Numbered from the stretch's first letter, positions 32,001 to 40,927 are shown. The stretch: 46,726 nucleotides of DNA from Lachnospiraceae bacterium (GCA_029054245.1 JAIDFQ010000040.1:1-46726), one strand, 5' to 3'. The notes: generated by a model not told the origin, from the sequence alone. Made by a program: numbers and translations.

Positions 32001-32044
32001 GCCTGCGGAAGTTTACATGGTTCCGCAGGCGGTTACCGTTCAGA
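32001..32044 (+). repeat. Hairpin followed by a motif shared with giant hairpin copy 2
   Basis: GCCTGCGGAA (32001-32010) pairs perfectly with TTCCGCAGGC (32021-32030) but lacks a T-run. The next 14 bases, GGTTACCGTTCAGA (32031-32044), are identical to the outer arm of the element at 15395-15408. It may be a terminator or a degraded arm of a related element. Confidence 0.45.
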
Positions 32045-32238
32045 CTAAAAAGGCGCAGACTTTCTAAAATAATTATAAATTTCAAATAGTTTATTGACAG
32101 AAAAAATCTAATCTGATAATCTGATATCACTTTCAAAAATCAATTCAAGCAACAGAATCTATTTTCTTATTTTTATTCTTTGTAGTTATTATTTCGAATA
32201 TTTCCTAAGTGATTGTAATGAAGGATGGAGGTGTTTAT

Positions 32239-35200
32239 TTGCCTTTCACAAAAGAGAGTATAGCGTCAGAAAAGAGAATCTTATTGATTTTCAGTGCTTT
32301 TGTCTGCATTAGGAGACCGTTGTCATCTGGTGTAGAAGGGGAGTATAGGATTGCATTGCCGCAAGAGGAGACAGGCTTAGAGGCGGATATTGTCATTCCC
32401 CTTGCATGGAAAAATGGGGGATGGAGAATTAAGGAAAAGGAATTAAGCGAAAGAAATCCTTTTTTTCTATATACCCAAAAGAATGAAAAACTTTTATTAT
32501 TACTTTCAGCATCAATAAACTGTCTGACGGCAACGGAAAAATTTGAAATCAGCGGGGAGACGCAGCTACAAATCGGAAGCGCATTTAGAAACCAGATTTT
32601 TTATAGCTGTTATTCGCTGGTTAACGAAGCGCATGCACAGATTTCGTTTGTAAATGGGGAATATAAGGTATGGAATCCTGGATATGAAGGGATTTATGTG
32701 AATGGAAAAGCAGTTCATGGAAAAAAGGCATTAAAGATTGGTGACTGTGTGGATTTATATGGACTTCATATTCTTTTTTTAGGAAAACTGCTTGTATGTG
32801 TTACTTTCTGTGGTGTCTTCCGGGCTGCCGGAGGAGGGATTGTGCAAAAGAGGGAGGATGCTGGAAGGAAAGCAGAAGAGGATAGGGAGGGCGTGTGGGT
32901 AGAGCGCAGGCGTGAGCCGGAAAGAGCGCTTCATGCAGGGGAGGTGGAAGTTCTGCCCCCCGAACAGCTGCCGCCAGAGCCGGAACAGCCGCTTATCTTA
33001 AGTTTAGGACCGACGCTCACGATGGTACTGCCAATGCTTCTTGTGGCGCAGCTTAGCGGTCGTTTCATGGAAGGGACAGGAAGCAGCTTTTATTATATGT
33101 CTGTGGTGCTGGCTGCTGGCAGTGCGTTTCTGGCGCTATTTTGGGGGCTGATGAATCATGGATACAGGAAAGGGCTGCGAAGGAGAAAAGCAAGAGAGCA
33201 GGAACGTCAGTACCGCGAATATCTGGACGAAACAGAAAAACAGCTTCTGCTGTGCGAAAAAGATAACAGAGAAATATTGGAGCAAAAGTATCCTTCGTTG
33301 ACGGCGATATGTGGGGAGGAGGATGGCAAGGCGGCAGTATTATGGAACAGGTATCATCGTCAGAGGGATTTTCTGTTTTTACGTATTGGGACAGGGGAGA
33401 TGCCGTTTCAAATGAAAGTGAAATTATCCGATGCGCATAAAAGGATTGTGCAGGGGAAGCTTGTGAAAAGGGCGCAGGAACTGGTTGAACGGTTTACAGT
33501 TTTAAAACACGTGCCGGCGGTGGTAGATCTGTATGAAAACCGTCAGGTGGGAATCGTGGGAAGCTTGTATAGAGAGGAGATAATCGGCGTCCTTTTGCAG
33601 CTGCTGCTTCAGATCGCCGCCTGTCATTGTTACACGGAGGTAAAAATGGTCTGCTTTTATCACAAGGAAAGAACCAGGGATCAGGAAATTGCCGATTGCA
33701 TGAAGTGGCTGCCACATAGTTGGTCTGCCAATAGAAAGGTCCGGTTCCTTGCAGGCGACGATAAAGAGGCATCAGGGATACTTCCCATTCTGACGAAAGG
33801 GCTGGCAAAGGGAAGAGAAGGTAGGGAAAAGGGAATACGAATCCCGTGGTATATCGTGGTGGTCTTAAATGGAGATTTGATACGGGGTGAGATACTGTAT
33901 CAGTATCTCACAGATCCTTTAGAGGCGTGTCCAGTGAGCACCATATTTGCCGGGATGGAAGGGGAGGAATTTCCCAAAAGCTGTAGATATCTGATTGACA
34001 GGAGAGGACGGGATGGGGAAATTCTCAATCTGGGAAGGGAACAGATCATCAGACAGAAAATTCAACTGGAAACATGCAGTGGGGCAAAAGCGCAGGCGTA
34101 TGTGAGAAGGGCAGCGGGTTTCCGGGTCCGTGAGGAGGAAAATAGCCTGCAGCTTCCTGAGCAGGTGAGCTTTTTGCAGCTTTATGGATGCGTGAAGGTG
34201 GAGGAGCTTGTGTGTGAAAGGAGATGGAGTCTATCAAGAACGGAGGAAAGACTGAAGGTTCCAATAGGGCAAAGGGCAGGGGGGAATGTGGTAAGTCTTG
34301 ATGTACATGAGAAATTTCACGGTCCCCATGGTCTGATTGCCGGAACCACCGGCTCTGGCAAGAGTGAGCTTTTGCAGACCTATCTGTTATCTATTGCAGT
34401 ATCATTTAGCCCTGCGGATGTTAATTTCTTTATGATCGATTATAAGGGCGGCGGAACAGGCAATTTATTAAGGAATCTTCCGCACTGCGCAGGTGTCATA
34501 TCTAATTTATCAGGAAAACAAATCAAAAGAGCCATGTCGGCGATAACAAGCGAAAACAAACGAAGACAGATTTTGCTGGGAAACTATCAGGTAAATCATA
34601 TCGATGCATATGCAAAGCTTTACAGGGAAGGAAAAGCAGCAAAGCCTATGCCCCATCTGATTTTGGTGGTGGACGAATTTGCCGAGCTTAAAAAGGAAGA
34701 ACCAGAGTTCATGCAGGAAATCATTTCTCTCGCACAGGTAGGACGCAGCCTTGGCGTACACTTGATTTTGGCTACGCAAAAACCGGCAGGAACCGTGGAT
34801 GACAAAATATGGAGCAACGCAAGGTTCCGATTGTGCTTAAGGGTGCAGGACCGCCAGGACAGCATGGATATGCTGCATAACGGTGATGCGGCGCTACTTA
34901 CCAGCGCTGGGCAATGTTATTTGCAGATTGGGAATCACGAGTACTATGAGTTGTTTCAGGCGGGTTATTGTGGCGGAATATATAGAGAGGAAGGTGAGGA
35001 GAAAACAAGGGCAGTTCTTTTGCATAATACGGGCGAAAAGAGAAAGATGCCGGAGAAGCAGGCTTCTGAAAATGGGAAAAGCCTGATAGAAAGTTTAATA
35101 GATTATATCGGTCAGACCGCGAAACAGCTTTGCCATCTGCCAGCGCAGGCATTATGGATGCCGGAACTGGCTGGAAGGATTTTACTTTCTGAAATAAAGG

Positions 35201-36750
35201 GGGAAAGAGGAACGCTTAGGGACGGAGAACCGGAGCTGATCCTTGGACAATGTGATGATCCTGAAAATCAGCGTCAGTTTACGCTTTTGTATCAGCCTGC
35301 TATGCAGGGGCATATGGCAATCTTCGGTGGTCCTGCTACGGGGAAGACCACACTGCTCGTAACACTTATGTGGCAGCTTTGTGTTTGCTTTACACCGGCT
35401 GAAATACAGATTGTGGCAGTGGATATTGGGCAGGAAGGGATTGGGTGTTTTCAGGCTATGCCGAATTGCCTTGGGGTGCTTAAGAAAAAAGAAGATAAGG
35501 AGATCTTCTTCCATCACTTAAACGTTCTATTTAAAAAGAGAAAAGACTTCCTTGCGGGAAGCAGCTGCAGTAAATACAACAAGACAGGGAAAGAAAAAGT
35601 TCCGTTTGTTTTTCTGGTCATTGATGACTTTGGCGGGTTAAAAAAGTTTATGGACGAAGAACAGCAGGAGTTCTTGATGAAACTGGCGTCAGAGGGACAA
35701 AAGCTTGGCATTTATCTGATTCTTTCCGCATCAAGCGTAGGAGAAGTGGGAGGGAAGCTATATGAAAAAATAAAGACTTCATTGGCGCTGGAGATGAGTG
35801 ACCGCTTTTTGTATGGAGACGTTTTCCGCCAGTATTATATTAAAGTGGTGCCGAAAGAAAATCAAAAGGGGCGGGGACTTTGCAGGGTAGATGACAGAAT
35901 CTTAGAATTTCAGGTGGCGCTTGCTTTAAAAGAGCAGGAGGATCATGCGTATTTGAGGATGATTGAAGCGGCGGGAGAGGAAAAGGAGCGGAAGATGCGA
36001 AGAAAGGAGCAGGTACTGCCTTCTAAATTTGAAATGATACCGCAGGAGAGAGACTATAGGGCAGCAACAGAGCGTTTTGACTGGAGCAGCGGAAAGCTTC
36101 CTTTGGGGTACTGTCTTTCTACGGGAGAACTTTGTGCGGTTTCTGTGTATGATACAGCTTGTTTTTTGATATCGGGGACGGAAAGAACTGGAAGAAGCAC
36201 ACTTTTGCGATGCATGATCGAAGGCGCTATACGTCAGCAATATCAGACGGTTCTGCTGGATACGGGCAAAAGGCTGCAGGATTTTAAGGGGCGGGATGGG
36301 ATCGTTTATCTGTCAAAAGAGGAGGAAATGGAAAACTGGCGGAAGAACATAGAAAGCAAGGGAGAAGAAAAAGATAAAATCTGCATTTTTGTCAGTGATA
36401 TGGGGAGCTTTAGCGCCTTTATCTATCGATCGGGGGAAGAAAGGGAGAGAAGAAGCCTGTTTTGGGAAAAGGCGGCTATGGGGAAAAACGACGGAATGTT
36501 TCTTGCGGGTATCTATCATCCAGGGAGAGATTATGAAGCAGCGGGAAGTATCTTTTTTAAAGAATTTATTGCGTGGCAGCAGGGGATTCATCTAGGCGGA
36601 AATGTGGCAGGGCAGAGAGCGCTTAACTTTGATGATTTAAGCTATACCCAGCAGAATCAGCAAGAGAAGGCAGGAATCGGGTATTTAAAGGCAGGACCGG
36701 GGACAGCATGCCGCAGGCTGTTGCTGCCCTGCTACGGAGAGAAAGGATAG
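32239..36750 (+). CDS. EssC-like FtsK/SpoIIIE ATPase of a type VII secretion system
   Basis: About 1503 residues from TTG 32239, chosen because GGAGGTG ends six bases before it. GTG 32209 would give ten more residues but has no RBS. An N-terminal FHA-like domain lies at about 107-184 (LQIGSAF, NEAHAQISF, IYVNGKAV, GDCVDLYG). Two membrane spans lie near 253-300, followed by a coiled coil. Three FtsK-type ATPase domains follow: D1 near 700 with GTTGSGKSEL and LILVVDEFAEL; D2 near 1030 with GGPATGKTTL and FLVIDDFGGL; D3 near 1312 with GTERTGRSTL, where the Walker Lys is Arg, and IFVSDMGSF. This is the motor of Firmicutes T7SS. It starts an operon that runs to 40773. Confidence 0.93.
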   Translation: MPFTKESIASEKRILLIFSAFVCIRRPLSSGVEGEYRIALPQEETGLEADIVIPLAWKNGGWRIKEKELSERNPFFLYTQKNEKLLLLLSASINCLTATEKFEISGETQLQIGSAFRNQIFYSCYSLVNEAHAQISFVNGEYKVWNPGYEGIYVNGKAVHGKKALKIGDCVDLYGLHILFLGKLLVCVTFCGVFRAAGGGIVQKREDAGRKAEEDREGVWVERRREPERALHAGEVEVLPPEQLPPEPEQPLILSLGPTLTMVLPMLLVAQLSGRFMEGTGSSFYYMSVVLAAGSAFLALFWGLMNHGYRKGLRRRKAREQERQYREYLDETEKQLLLCEKDNREILEQKYPSLTAICGEEDGKAAVLWNRYHRQRDFLFLRIGTGEMPFQMKVKLSDAHKRIVQGKLVKRAQELVERFTVLKHVPAVVDLYENRQVGIVGSLYREEIIGVLLQLLLQIAACHCYTEVKMVCFYHKERTRDQEIADCMKWLPHSWSANRKVRFLAGDDKEASGILPILTKGLAKGREGREKGIRIPWYIVVVLNGDLIRGEILYQYLTDPLEACPVSTIFAGMEGEEFPKSCRYLIDRRGRDGEILNLGREQIIRQKIQLETCSGAKAQAYVRRAAGFRVREEENSLQLPEQVSFLQLYGCVKVEELVCERRWSLSRTEERLKVPIGQRAGGNVVSLDVHEKFHGPHGLIAGTTGSGKSELLQTYLLSIAVSFSPADVNFFMIDYKGGGTGNLLRNLPHCAGVISNLSGKQIKRAMSAITSENKRRQILLGNYQVNHIDAYAKLYREGKAAKPMPHLILVVDEFAELKKEEPEFMQEIISLAQVGRSLGVHLILATQKPAGTVDDKIWSNARFRLCLRVQDRQDSMDMLHNGDAALLTSAGQCYLQIGNHEYYELFQAGYCGGIYREEGEEKTRAVLLHNTGEKRKMPEKQASENGKSLIESLIDYIGQTAKQLCHLPAQALWMPELAGRILLSEIKGERGTLRDGEPELILGQCDDPENQRQFTLLYQPAMQGHMAIFGGPATGKTTLLVTLMWQLCVCFTPAEIQIVAVDIGQEGIGCFQAMPNCLGVLKKKEDKEIFFHHLNVLFKKRKDFLAGSSCSKYNKTGKEKVPFVFLVIDDFGGLKKFMDEEQQEFLMKLASEGQKLGIYLILSASSVGEVGGKLYEKIKTSLALEMSDRFLYGDVFRQYYIKVVPKENQKGRGLCRVDDRILEFQVALALKEQEDHAYLRMIEAAGEEKERKMRRKEQVLPSKFEMIPQERDYRAATERFDWSSGKLPLGYCLSTGELCAVSVYDTACFLISGTERTGRSTLLRCMIEGAIRQQYQTVLLDTGKRLQDFKGRDGIVYLSKEEEMENWRKNIESKGEEKDKICIFVSDMGSFSAFIYRSGEERERRSLFWEKAAMGKNDGMFLAGIYHPGRDYEAAGSIFFKEFIAWQQGIHLGGNVAGQRALNFDDLSYTQQNQQEKAGIGYLKAGPGTACRRLLLPCYGEKG

Positions 36751-36756
36751 AGAAAA

Positions 36757-37002
36757 ATGATATTAGTGGATCTGCAGGTTCCTGTTTTTGACAGGGTATA
36801 TGATTTTGAATTAGATGAACAGCTTAAGCCAGAGGAATTGATGAAAGATATTCTGATGCTGATCGGCAGGGAAGAAGCGTGCGGTCAAAGCAAAGAAGCC
36901 GGGATGGCGCTTTATGCGGTCAGATTAGAGCGGATTCTGGACTTAGGCAGAACATTGCATCAGCAGGGGGTGCGGGATGGGGACAGGCTGATCTTGATTT
37001 AG
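36757..37002 (+). CDS. EsaB/YukD-like ubiquitin-fold protein
   Basis: 81 residues, six bases after the EssC-like gene. The pattern LVDLQVPVFDRVYDFELDEQLKPEELMKDIL followed by LGRTLHQQGVRDGDRLILI is that of the small ubiquitin-like T7SS component EsaB/YukD, with a final GVRDGDRLILI strand. The protein is cytoplasmic and required for or regulating secretion in characterised systems. Position between the motor and the WXG100-like genes supports the call. Confidence 0.85.
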   Translation: MILVDLQVPVFDRVYDFELDEQLKPEELMKDILMLIGREEACGQSKEAGMALYAVRLERILDLGRTLHQQGVRDGDRLILI

Positions 37003-37012
37003 GAGGAGACAG

Positions 37013-37309
37013 ATGGAGTGGGAGATACAGCTAAAGACAAAAGGATTGAATCAATGGATTTTGGATGCAGAACAGAAATTGACGCAAGTCAGGGACTTGC
37101 TGGATGTGCTCAAGACGGAAGAGGCGCAGTTTAAGAAGGTATGGAAGAGCAGCGCCATGGAGATGTGGGAGAAGGAGTTTTGGCTGTTACTGGTAAAAGC
37201 AAGGCGGCAGCTTAAGGAAATGCAAAAGCTGATACTACTTCTTGATGAGTCGGCATGCGCACTGGCACAGTCTGAAAAAAAGATGGAACACAGTGCAGAA
37301 GAAATATAA
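37013..37309 (+). CDS. WXG100-like small helical protein 1
   Basis: 98 residues, two long helices around a WKSSA turn (about residue 43) in place of the canonical WxG. No signal peptide or membrane span. AGGAGG precedes the ATG. By location and fold it is a secreted substrate or chaperone-like partner of the T7SS. The altered motif makes this a diverged family member. Confidence 0.75.
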   Translation: MEWEIQLKTKGLNQWILDAEQKLTQVRDLLDVLKTEEAQFKKVWKSSAMEMWEKEFWLLLVKARRQLKEMQKLILLLDESACALAQSEKKMEHSAEEI

Positions 37310-37723
37310 GTGCGGGATAGCCATTTAAGCAAGATTCTGTATGGAAGCATCTTTACAGGAGCATTTTTAAAAGAAAGGAGACAAAAGCAGGTGGAGGAGA
37401 AAGAAGGCGTTGTGAACGCAGATTTAGAACAAAAGGAAATTGTTGTGACGACAGAATTCCTGCGTCAAAAGCAGGAGGAATGGAAGGAAATGGCGGTGCA
37501 GGCAGAACAACTTTTTTGTGAGGCTGCCGATAGCGTAAAGACATTGGAACCGATTTTTTATGGAAAGCCTGTCCTTACGTTAAAAACAGTTTTTCTAGAC
37601 CAGAAAGAAAAAGGAATAAAGAACTTTGAACGCTTACTGCGTCATCTAGAAAAACTGGATACGATTGCATTTGTATACGAAAAGGTGGAAAGGGAAAACC
37701 GTGGATTCATCAAAGGAAATTGA
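37310..37723 (+). CDS. Small helical T7SS-locus protein 2, divergent
   Basis: 137 residues from a GTG directly after the preceding stop codon. The RBS is weak, suggesting translational coupling. The protein is highly charged and helical (about 25-75 and 95-130), with FYGKPVL between the two helices where a WxG would be. No signal peptide. The family is not certain. It could be a LXG-type partner (Lap-like) or a diverged WXG100 protein. Confidence 0.65.
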   Translation: MRDSHLSKILYGSIFTGAFLKERRQKQVEEKEGVVNADLEQKEIVVTTEFLRQKQEEWKEMAVQAEQLFCEAADSVKTLEPIFYGKPVLTLKTVFLDQKEKGIKNFERLLRHLEKLDTIAFVYEKVERENRGFIKGN

Positions 37724-38012
37724 GATGTATTTTGCAGAGATCATGCACCTGGCAGAGCAGATTGAGAGTCTTGCAGGCGCATTAAAGACGGCTGCGCAGG
37801 ATGAGCTGATGCAGATCATCTGTAAAAATAGGGCATGCTGGAACAGCAGATGCGCAGATATTCTGATAGGGAAGGAGGCACAGATCGGTGCAGGACTGAT
37901 CCATGAGGCAGTTGAATTATTTGAAATAGCTGATCAGATGGAGCATCAGGCGAAAAGAATGTATCAGGCGGAGCTTATGAATAACCAGCTTGCTACAACA
38001 AGAATTTATTAG
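37701..38012 (+). CDS. Small helical T7SS-locus protein 3, WXG100-like
   Basis: 103 residues from GTG 37701, or 95 from ATG 37725. Both have a purine-rich RBS, and the ATG follows AAAGGA by seven bases. The frame overlaps the preceding gene by 23 bp if the GTG is used. Two helices flank CWNSRCADIL, which takes the place of the WxG turn. It resembles DUF5082-like or Lap-like helical partners in T7SS toxin loci. Function inferred from context. Confidence 0.7.
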   Translation: MDSSKEIEMYFAEIMHLAEQIESLAGALKTAAQDELMQIICKNRACWNSRCADILIGKEAQIGAGLIHEAVELFEIADQMEHQAKRMYQAELMNNQLATTRIY

Positions 38013-38048
38013 CAGCAATCATGGAAATGATTAGGAAAGGAGAATATT

Positions 38049-38348
38049 ATGTCATTTTTCAGAGTAACATCATCAGAATTAAGGAGAAAAGCAGATAGGA
38101 TTTCAGAACTGAACAATCAGTTTAGATCAAAAGCCAATGAACTTGGAGAACAGGAGGCAGCTCTTTGCAATATGTGGGAGGGGCAGGCGAAGGATACTTT
38201 TCATCAAGCTTTTTTAAGAGACAGGCAGCAGATGGAAATTTTTTATCAGTTGATTGGACAGTATGTGCAGGCACTTTTGGAAATTGCGTCCAGATATGAG
38301 CGGGCTGAGGAACGAAACAGAGAAATTGCTGCAGCCAGGAATTATTAA
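38049..38348 (+). CDS. WXG100-family protein 4
   Basis: 99 residues: helix, MWEGQAKDTF turn near residue 43, then a second helix ending ERNREIAAARNY. This is a canonical WXG100 (W-E-G). GAAAGGAG precedes the ATG. Such proteins are secreted as dimers by the EssC motor and often act as co-secreted partners of larger toxins. Confidence 0.9.
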   Translation: MSFFRVTSSELRRKADRISELNNQFRSKANELGEQEAALCNMWEGQAKDTFHQAFLRDRQQMEIFYQLIGQYVQALLEIASRYERAEERNREIAAARNY

Positions 38349-38362
38349 AGGAGGAAGAAATT

Positions 38363-38677
38363 ATGGAAGGTATTTTAAGAGTAACACCCGAAAAATTGAT
38401 TCAGACATCTGGGGAATTTGCAACGACAGGAAATCAGATGAAGAATCTTACCAGCGAAATGATATCCCAGATACAGGGGATGAAAGGAATCTGGCAGGGA
38501 GAGGCAGCAGAGGCTTATGGAATAAAATTTAATTCCCTCCAGACAGATATGGATAAGCTTTACCGGATGGTGCAGGAGCATGTAAAAGATCTGCAGGAGA
38601 TGGCAGGCCAGTACCAGATGGCAGAGACGGGAAATGCGGAGCAGGGAAGCGGCTTGAATATTCATGTCATTGTGTAG
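38363..38677 (+). CDS. WXG100-family protein 5
   Basis: 104 residues with the turn IWQGEAAEAYGIKF (W-Q-G) between two helices and a C-terminal tail. AAAGGAGG precedes the ATG. The stretch LRVTPEKLIQTSGEFATTGNQM is typical of the first helix. This is the most EsxA-like of the five and could be the locus's main WXG100 substrate. Confidence 0.92.
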   Translation: MEGILRVTPEKLIQTSGEFATTGNQMKNLTSEMISQIQGMKGIWQGEAAEAYGIKFNSLQTDMDKLYRMVQEHVKDLQEMAGQYQMAETGNAEQGSGLNIHVIV

Positions 38678-39377
38678 AAAAATGACAATTTGCACTCTGG
38701 CGGGCATATTGGTCATGACATTAAGCAATTTATATCTATGCCGGAAAGGAGAAAAAAGCAAAATGGTGGCATACATGGAACATAAATACGGAGAATCCTT
38801 TTCTGTGATGGAATCCTATGCAGGGCAGTTTGGAAAAGATTATACCATGCTTAGGATGCGGAGCAATGACAAAAATCAAGAAGGAATTCTTGTACGTGCA
38901 TCTGAAGGAGAGGAGACGGTCTATCAGGATAATTATCTTGCTTATCTTCTGAAAGAAGAAGTCGTACAGTTGCTTACAAGGCCCGCCAGGCAGGCATTTG
39001 GAGAGTGCAAAGTGTTTTATAGGATACCCGAATTGGTATTTCCGGCAGCATTTCCCGCCGACATGGAGGCGGATGCTTTTTTGAGGCATCCGCTGTCTAA
39101 GGTGAGGGTGTACATCTATGTCAGAAATTTTTCATGTCTTCCGGATATAAAGAACAGAACAAGTGAGTTCTTTTCTCAACTGCAAAGCAGGGGGTACATT
39201 GTCGGCGGTATGATCAGCTGTCCTGTGGAGGAAGAGATGTATGAAATGATTACAGAAAATAATTTCAAGGGTGACCTTTATCAGGGGTATCAGAGCATGG
39301 TGGAGGCGGTTTTTTCTATGGATGAAAGTGGAAAGCTGATGTATCTGGAGTGGAAGGGGGAAATGAAGCATGAGTGA
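38664..39377 (+). CDS. Single-span membrane-anchored protein, possible immunity or accessory protein for the lipase
   Basis: 237 residues if it starts at ATG 38664, which overlaps the preceding gene by 14 bp. ATG 38682 is an alternative start. An N-terminal hydrophobic segment (about 9-25) is followed by a soluble domain beginning KMVAYMEHKYGESFSVMES, with VYQDNYLAYLLKEEVVQLL further on. There is a cysteine near residue 26, but the preceding residues do not make a lipobox. I do not recognise the family. Placement directly before the lipase, with an eight-base overlap, suggests an immunity or accessory role by analogy with other T7SS toxin loci. This is an inference. Confidence 0.65.
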   Translation: MSLCRKMTICTLAGILVMTLSNLYLCRKGEKSKMVAYMEHKYGESFSVMESYAGQFGKDYTMLRMRSNDKNQEGILVRASEGEETVYQDNYLAYLLKEEVVQLLTRPARQAFGECKVFYRIPELVFPAAFPADMEADAFLRHPLSKVRVYIYVRNFSCLPDIKNRTSEFFSQLQSRGYIVGGMISCPVEEEMYEMITENNFKGDLYQGYQSMVEAVFSMDESGKLMYLEWKGEMKHE

Positions 39378-40773
39378 AAGGATTTCGGAGGCGGAAATCA
39401 GTATGGTGTTGGATACTTTTATGTATCTGGATTATAAAGAAGCCAGGGATGGCACTTCCCTTAAAAACATTTTAAAGGATTTGGAATCCCTTGAAGATTA
39501 TGGGGGAGGCGGTGTTCATTATGGAGAATACACCGTACTAAGGCAGGCAGCTGAAAGGGAAGAGATAGGGAACCTGATCATCACCTGCCAGAGTATCAAT
39601 ATGGGATATGATTCAGGAACCTGCGCATGCACATTCATGACTCCCGACGGTAGCGATGTTTATGTGGTATACCGGGGCACGGGTGACGGGGAATGGCCAG
39701 ATAATGGCATAGGAATGACCAGTGCCGTCACCATACAGCAGAAAAGAGCCCTTTCTTATTTCGAGCAGGTGGTAGAAACTTTGGATATCAGAGACAGTCA
39801 AAGGCTGATTGTGACAGGGCATTCCAAGGGAGGAAACAAAGCGCAGTTTGTTGCGATGGAAACAAAATATGCAAGACTTCTTGATGCGTGCTATTCTGTT
39901 GACGGACAGGGGTTTTCAGAACAAGCGATAGAGAGATGGAAAGAAAAATATGGGGAAAGGGGATATCGAAGCAGAACAGAAAAGCTATATGGCATTCAAG
40001 GAGAAAATGATTATGTCAGCGTGCTTGGAAATTCAATTATTCCAAAGGGGCACATAAGATATGTTGCAACGCCGGTGGAAAAAAGCAATTTTGCAGGATA
40101 CCATGATATCAAATATATGTTCGCATCTCTTGTTTATGATGAGAAGACGGGAAACTACAGGACCGTTTTTGGAGGCAGGAAAAACAATGACACCGGAAAG
40201 CAGGGGGAGCTTGGAACGTATGCTGCTTTGCTTTCATCTCACGTCATGGAACTTACCCCAGATAAGCGCGATGGCTGTGCCGCGGTCATCATGCAGCTGA
40301 TGGAAATCTGTGATGGACGGAAAAAAGGCATAAACGGAGAAACGTTAAAACTCACAGATTTAAGAGATTTCACATTTCAGGGAATTCCTGTCATTGCCAA
40401 GAGCTTGTTTGGGGAAAATGAAGGCAGAGCGCTTCTGGATGCTTTTAAGGGGGAGGATGTGCAATTAGGAAAACTTCCCTCCGATATAGCGCTTCAGGTA
40501 AATGCACGATTCCTCTTAAATCAGGCAGGGGAATTGGGGCAGACAGCACAGCGTATTCACACTCTGTTGGAAGAACTTGAGGAAACAGCCTGCAAAATTC
40601 CTGCATATATGAAAAATGGAGTTGTTTTTTACAATAGACTAAAGCGGTCAATAAAAGAGGTGGAAAGATGGTACAAAAAATTGAACAGGGCAGCTGACGT
40701 ACAGGAAAATATTGCTATATCCTATCAAAAGTGGGACGAGACAGGCATCTTTTTTGCTCAAATGCCTCTATAA
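39370..40773 (+). CDS. DUF2974/Mbeg1-like lipase, probable T7SS effector
   Basis: 467 residues. The N-terminal part (about 10-260) is an alpha/beta hydrolase of the lipase class 3/DUF2974 kind: strand VYVVYRGTGD, nucleophile elbow GHSKGG with Ser152, a candidate catalytic Asp214 in GENDYVSVLG and His245 in AGYHDIKY. The C-terminal part (about 365-467) is helical with coiled-coil character and no membrane span. There is no signal peptide, so export would be by the T7SS. The order enzyme first, helical domain last, with small helical proteins encoded upstream, matches the reversed arrangement described for the staphylococcal T7SS lipase TslA. Effector status and target lipid are inferred. Confidence 0.85.
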   Translation: MSERISEAEISMVLDTFMYLDYKEARDGTSLKNILKDLESLEDYGGGGVHYGEYTVLRQAAEREEIGNLIITCQSINMGYDSGTCACTFMTPDGSDVYVVYRGTGDGEWPDNGIGMTSAVTIQQKRALSYFEQVVETLDIRDSQRLIVTGHSKGGNKAQFVAMETKYARLLDACYSVDGQGFSEQAIERWKEKYGERGYRSRTEKLYGIQGENDYVSVLGNSIIPKGHIRYVATPVEKSNFAGYHDIKYMFASLVYDEKTGNYRTVFGGRKNNDTGKQGELGTYAALLSSHVMELTPDKRDGCAAVIMQLMEICDGRKKGINGETLKLTDLRDFTFQGIPVIAKSLFGENEGRALLDAFKGEDVQLGKLPSDIALQVNARFLLNQAGELGQTAQRIHTLLEELEETACKIPAYMKNGVVFYNRLKRSIKEVERWYKKLNRAADVQENIAISYQKWDETGIFFAQMPL

Positions 40774-40927
40774 TCTTAAGTGTAAATATCATAAGAATGA
40801 TTCTCAAAGAGTGGTATCAGATTTTTTTATAAAGCAGCTGAATCCGTACCCGAAATGAATTGACATTTAAATTAAAAAATGATAATTTATTTATTAGAGG
40901 AAAATACCATTTAGATGAGGAGACATT
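40774..40927. other. Boundary between the T7SS locus and the signalling block
   Basis: About 150 AT-rich bases without a gene or a clear terminator. The regulatory genes that follow probably have their own promoter in this stretch, but I cannot place it with confidence. Confidence 0.35.
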
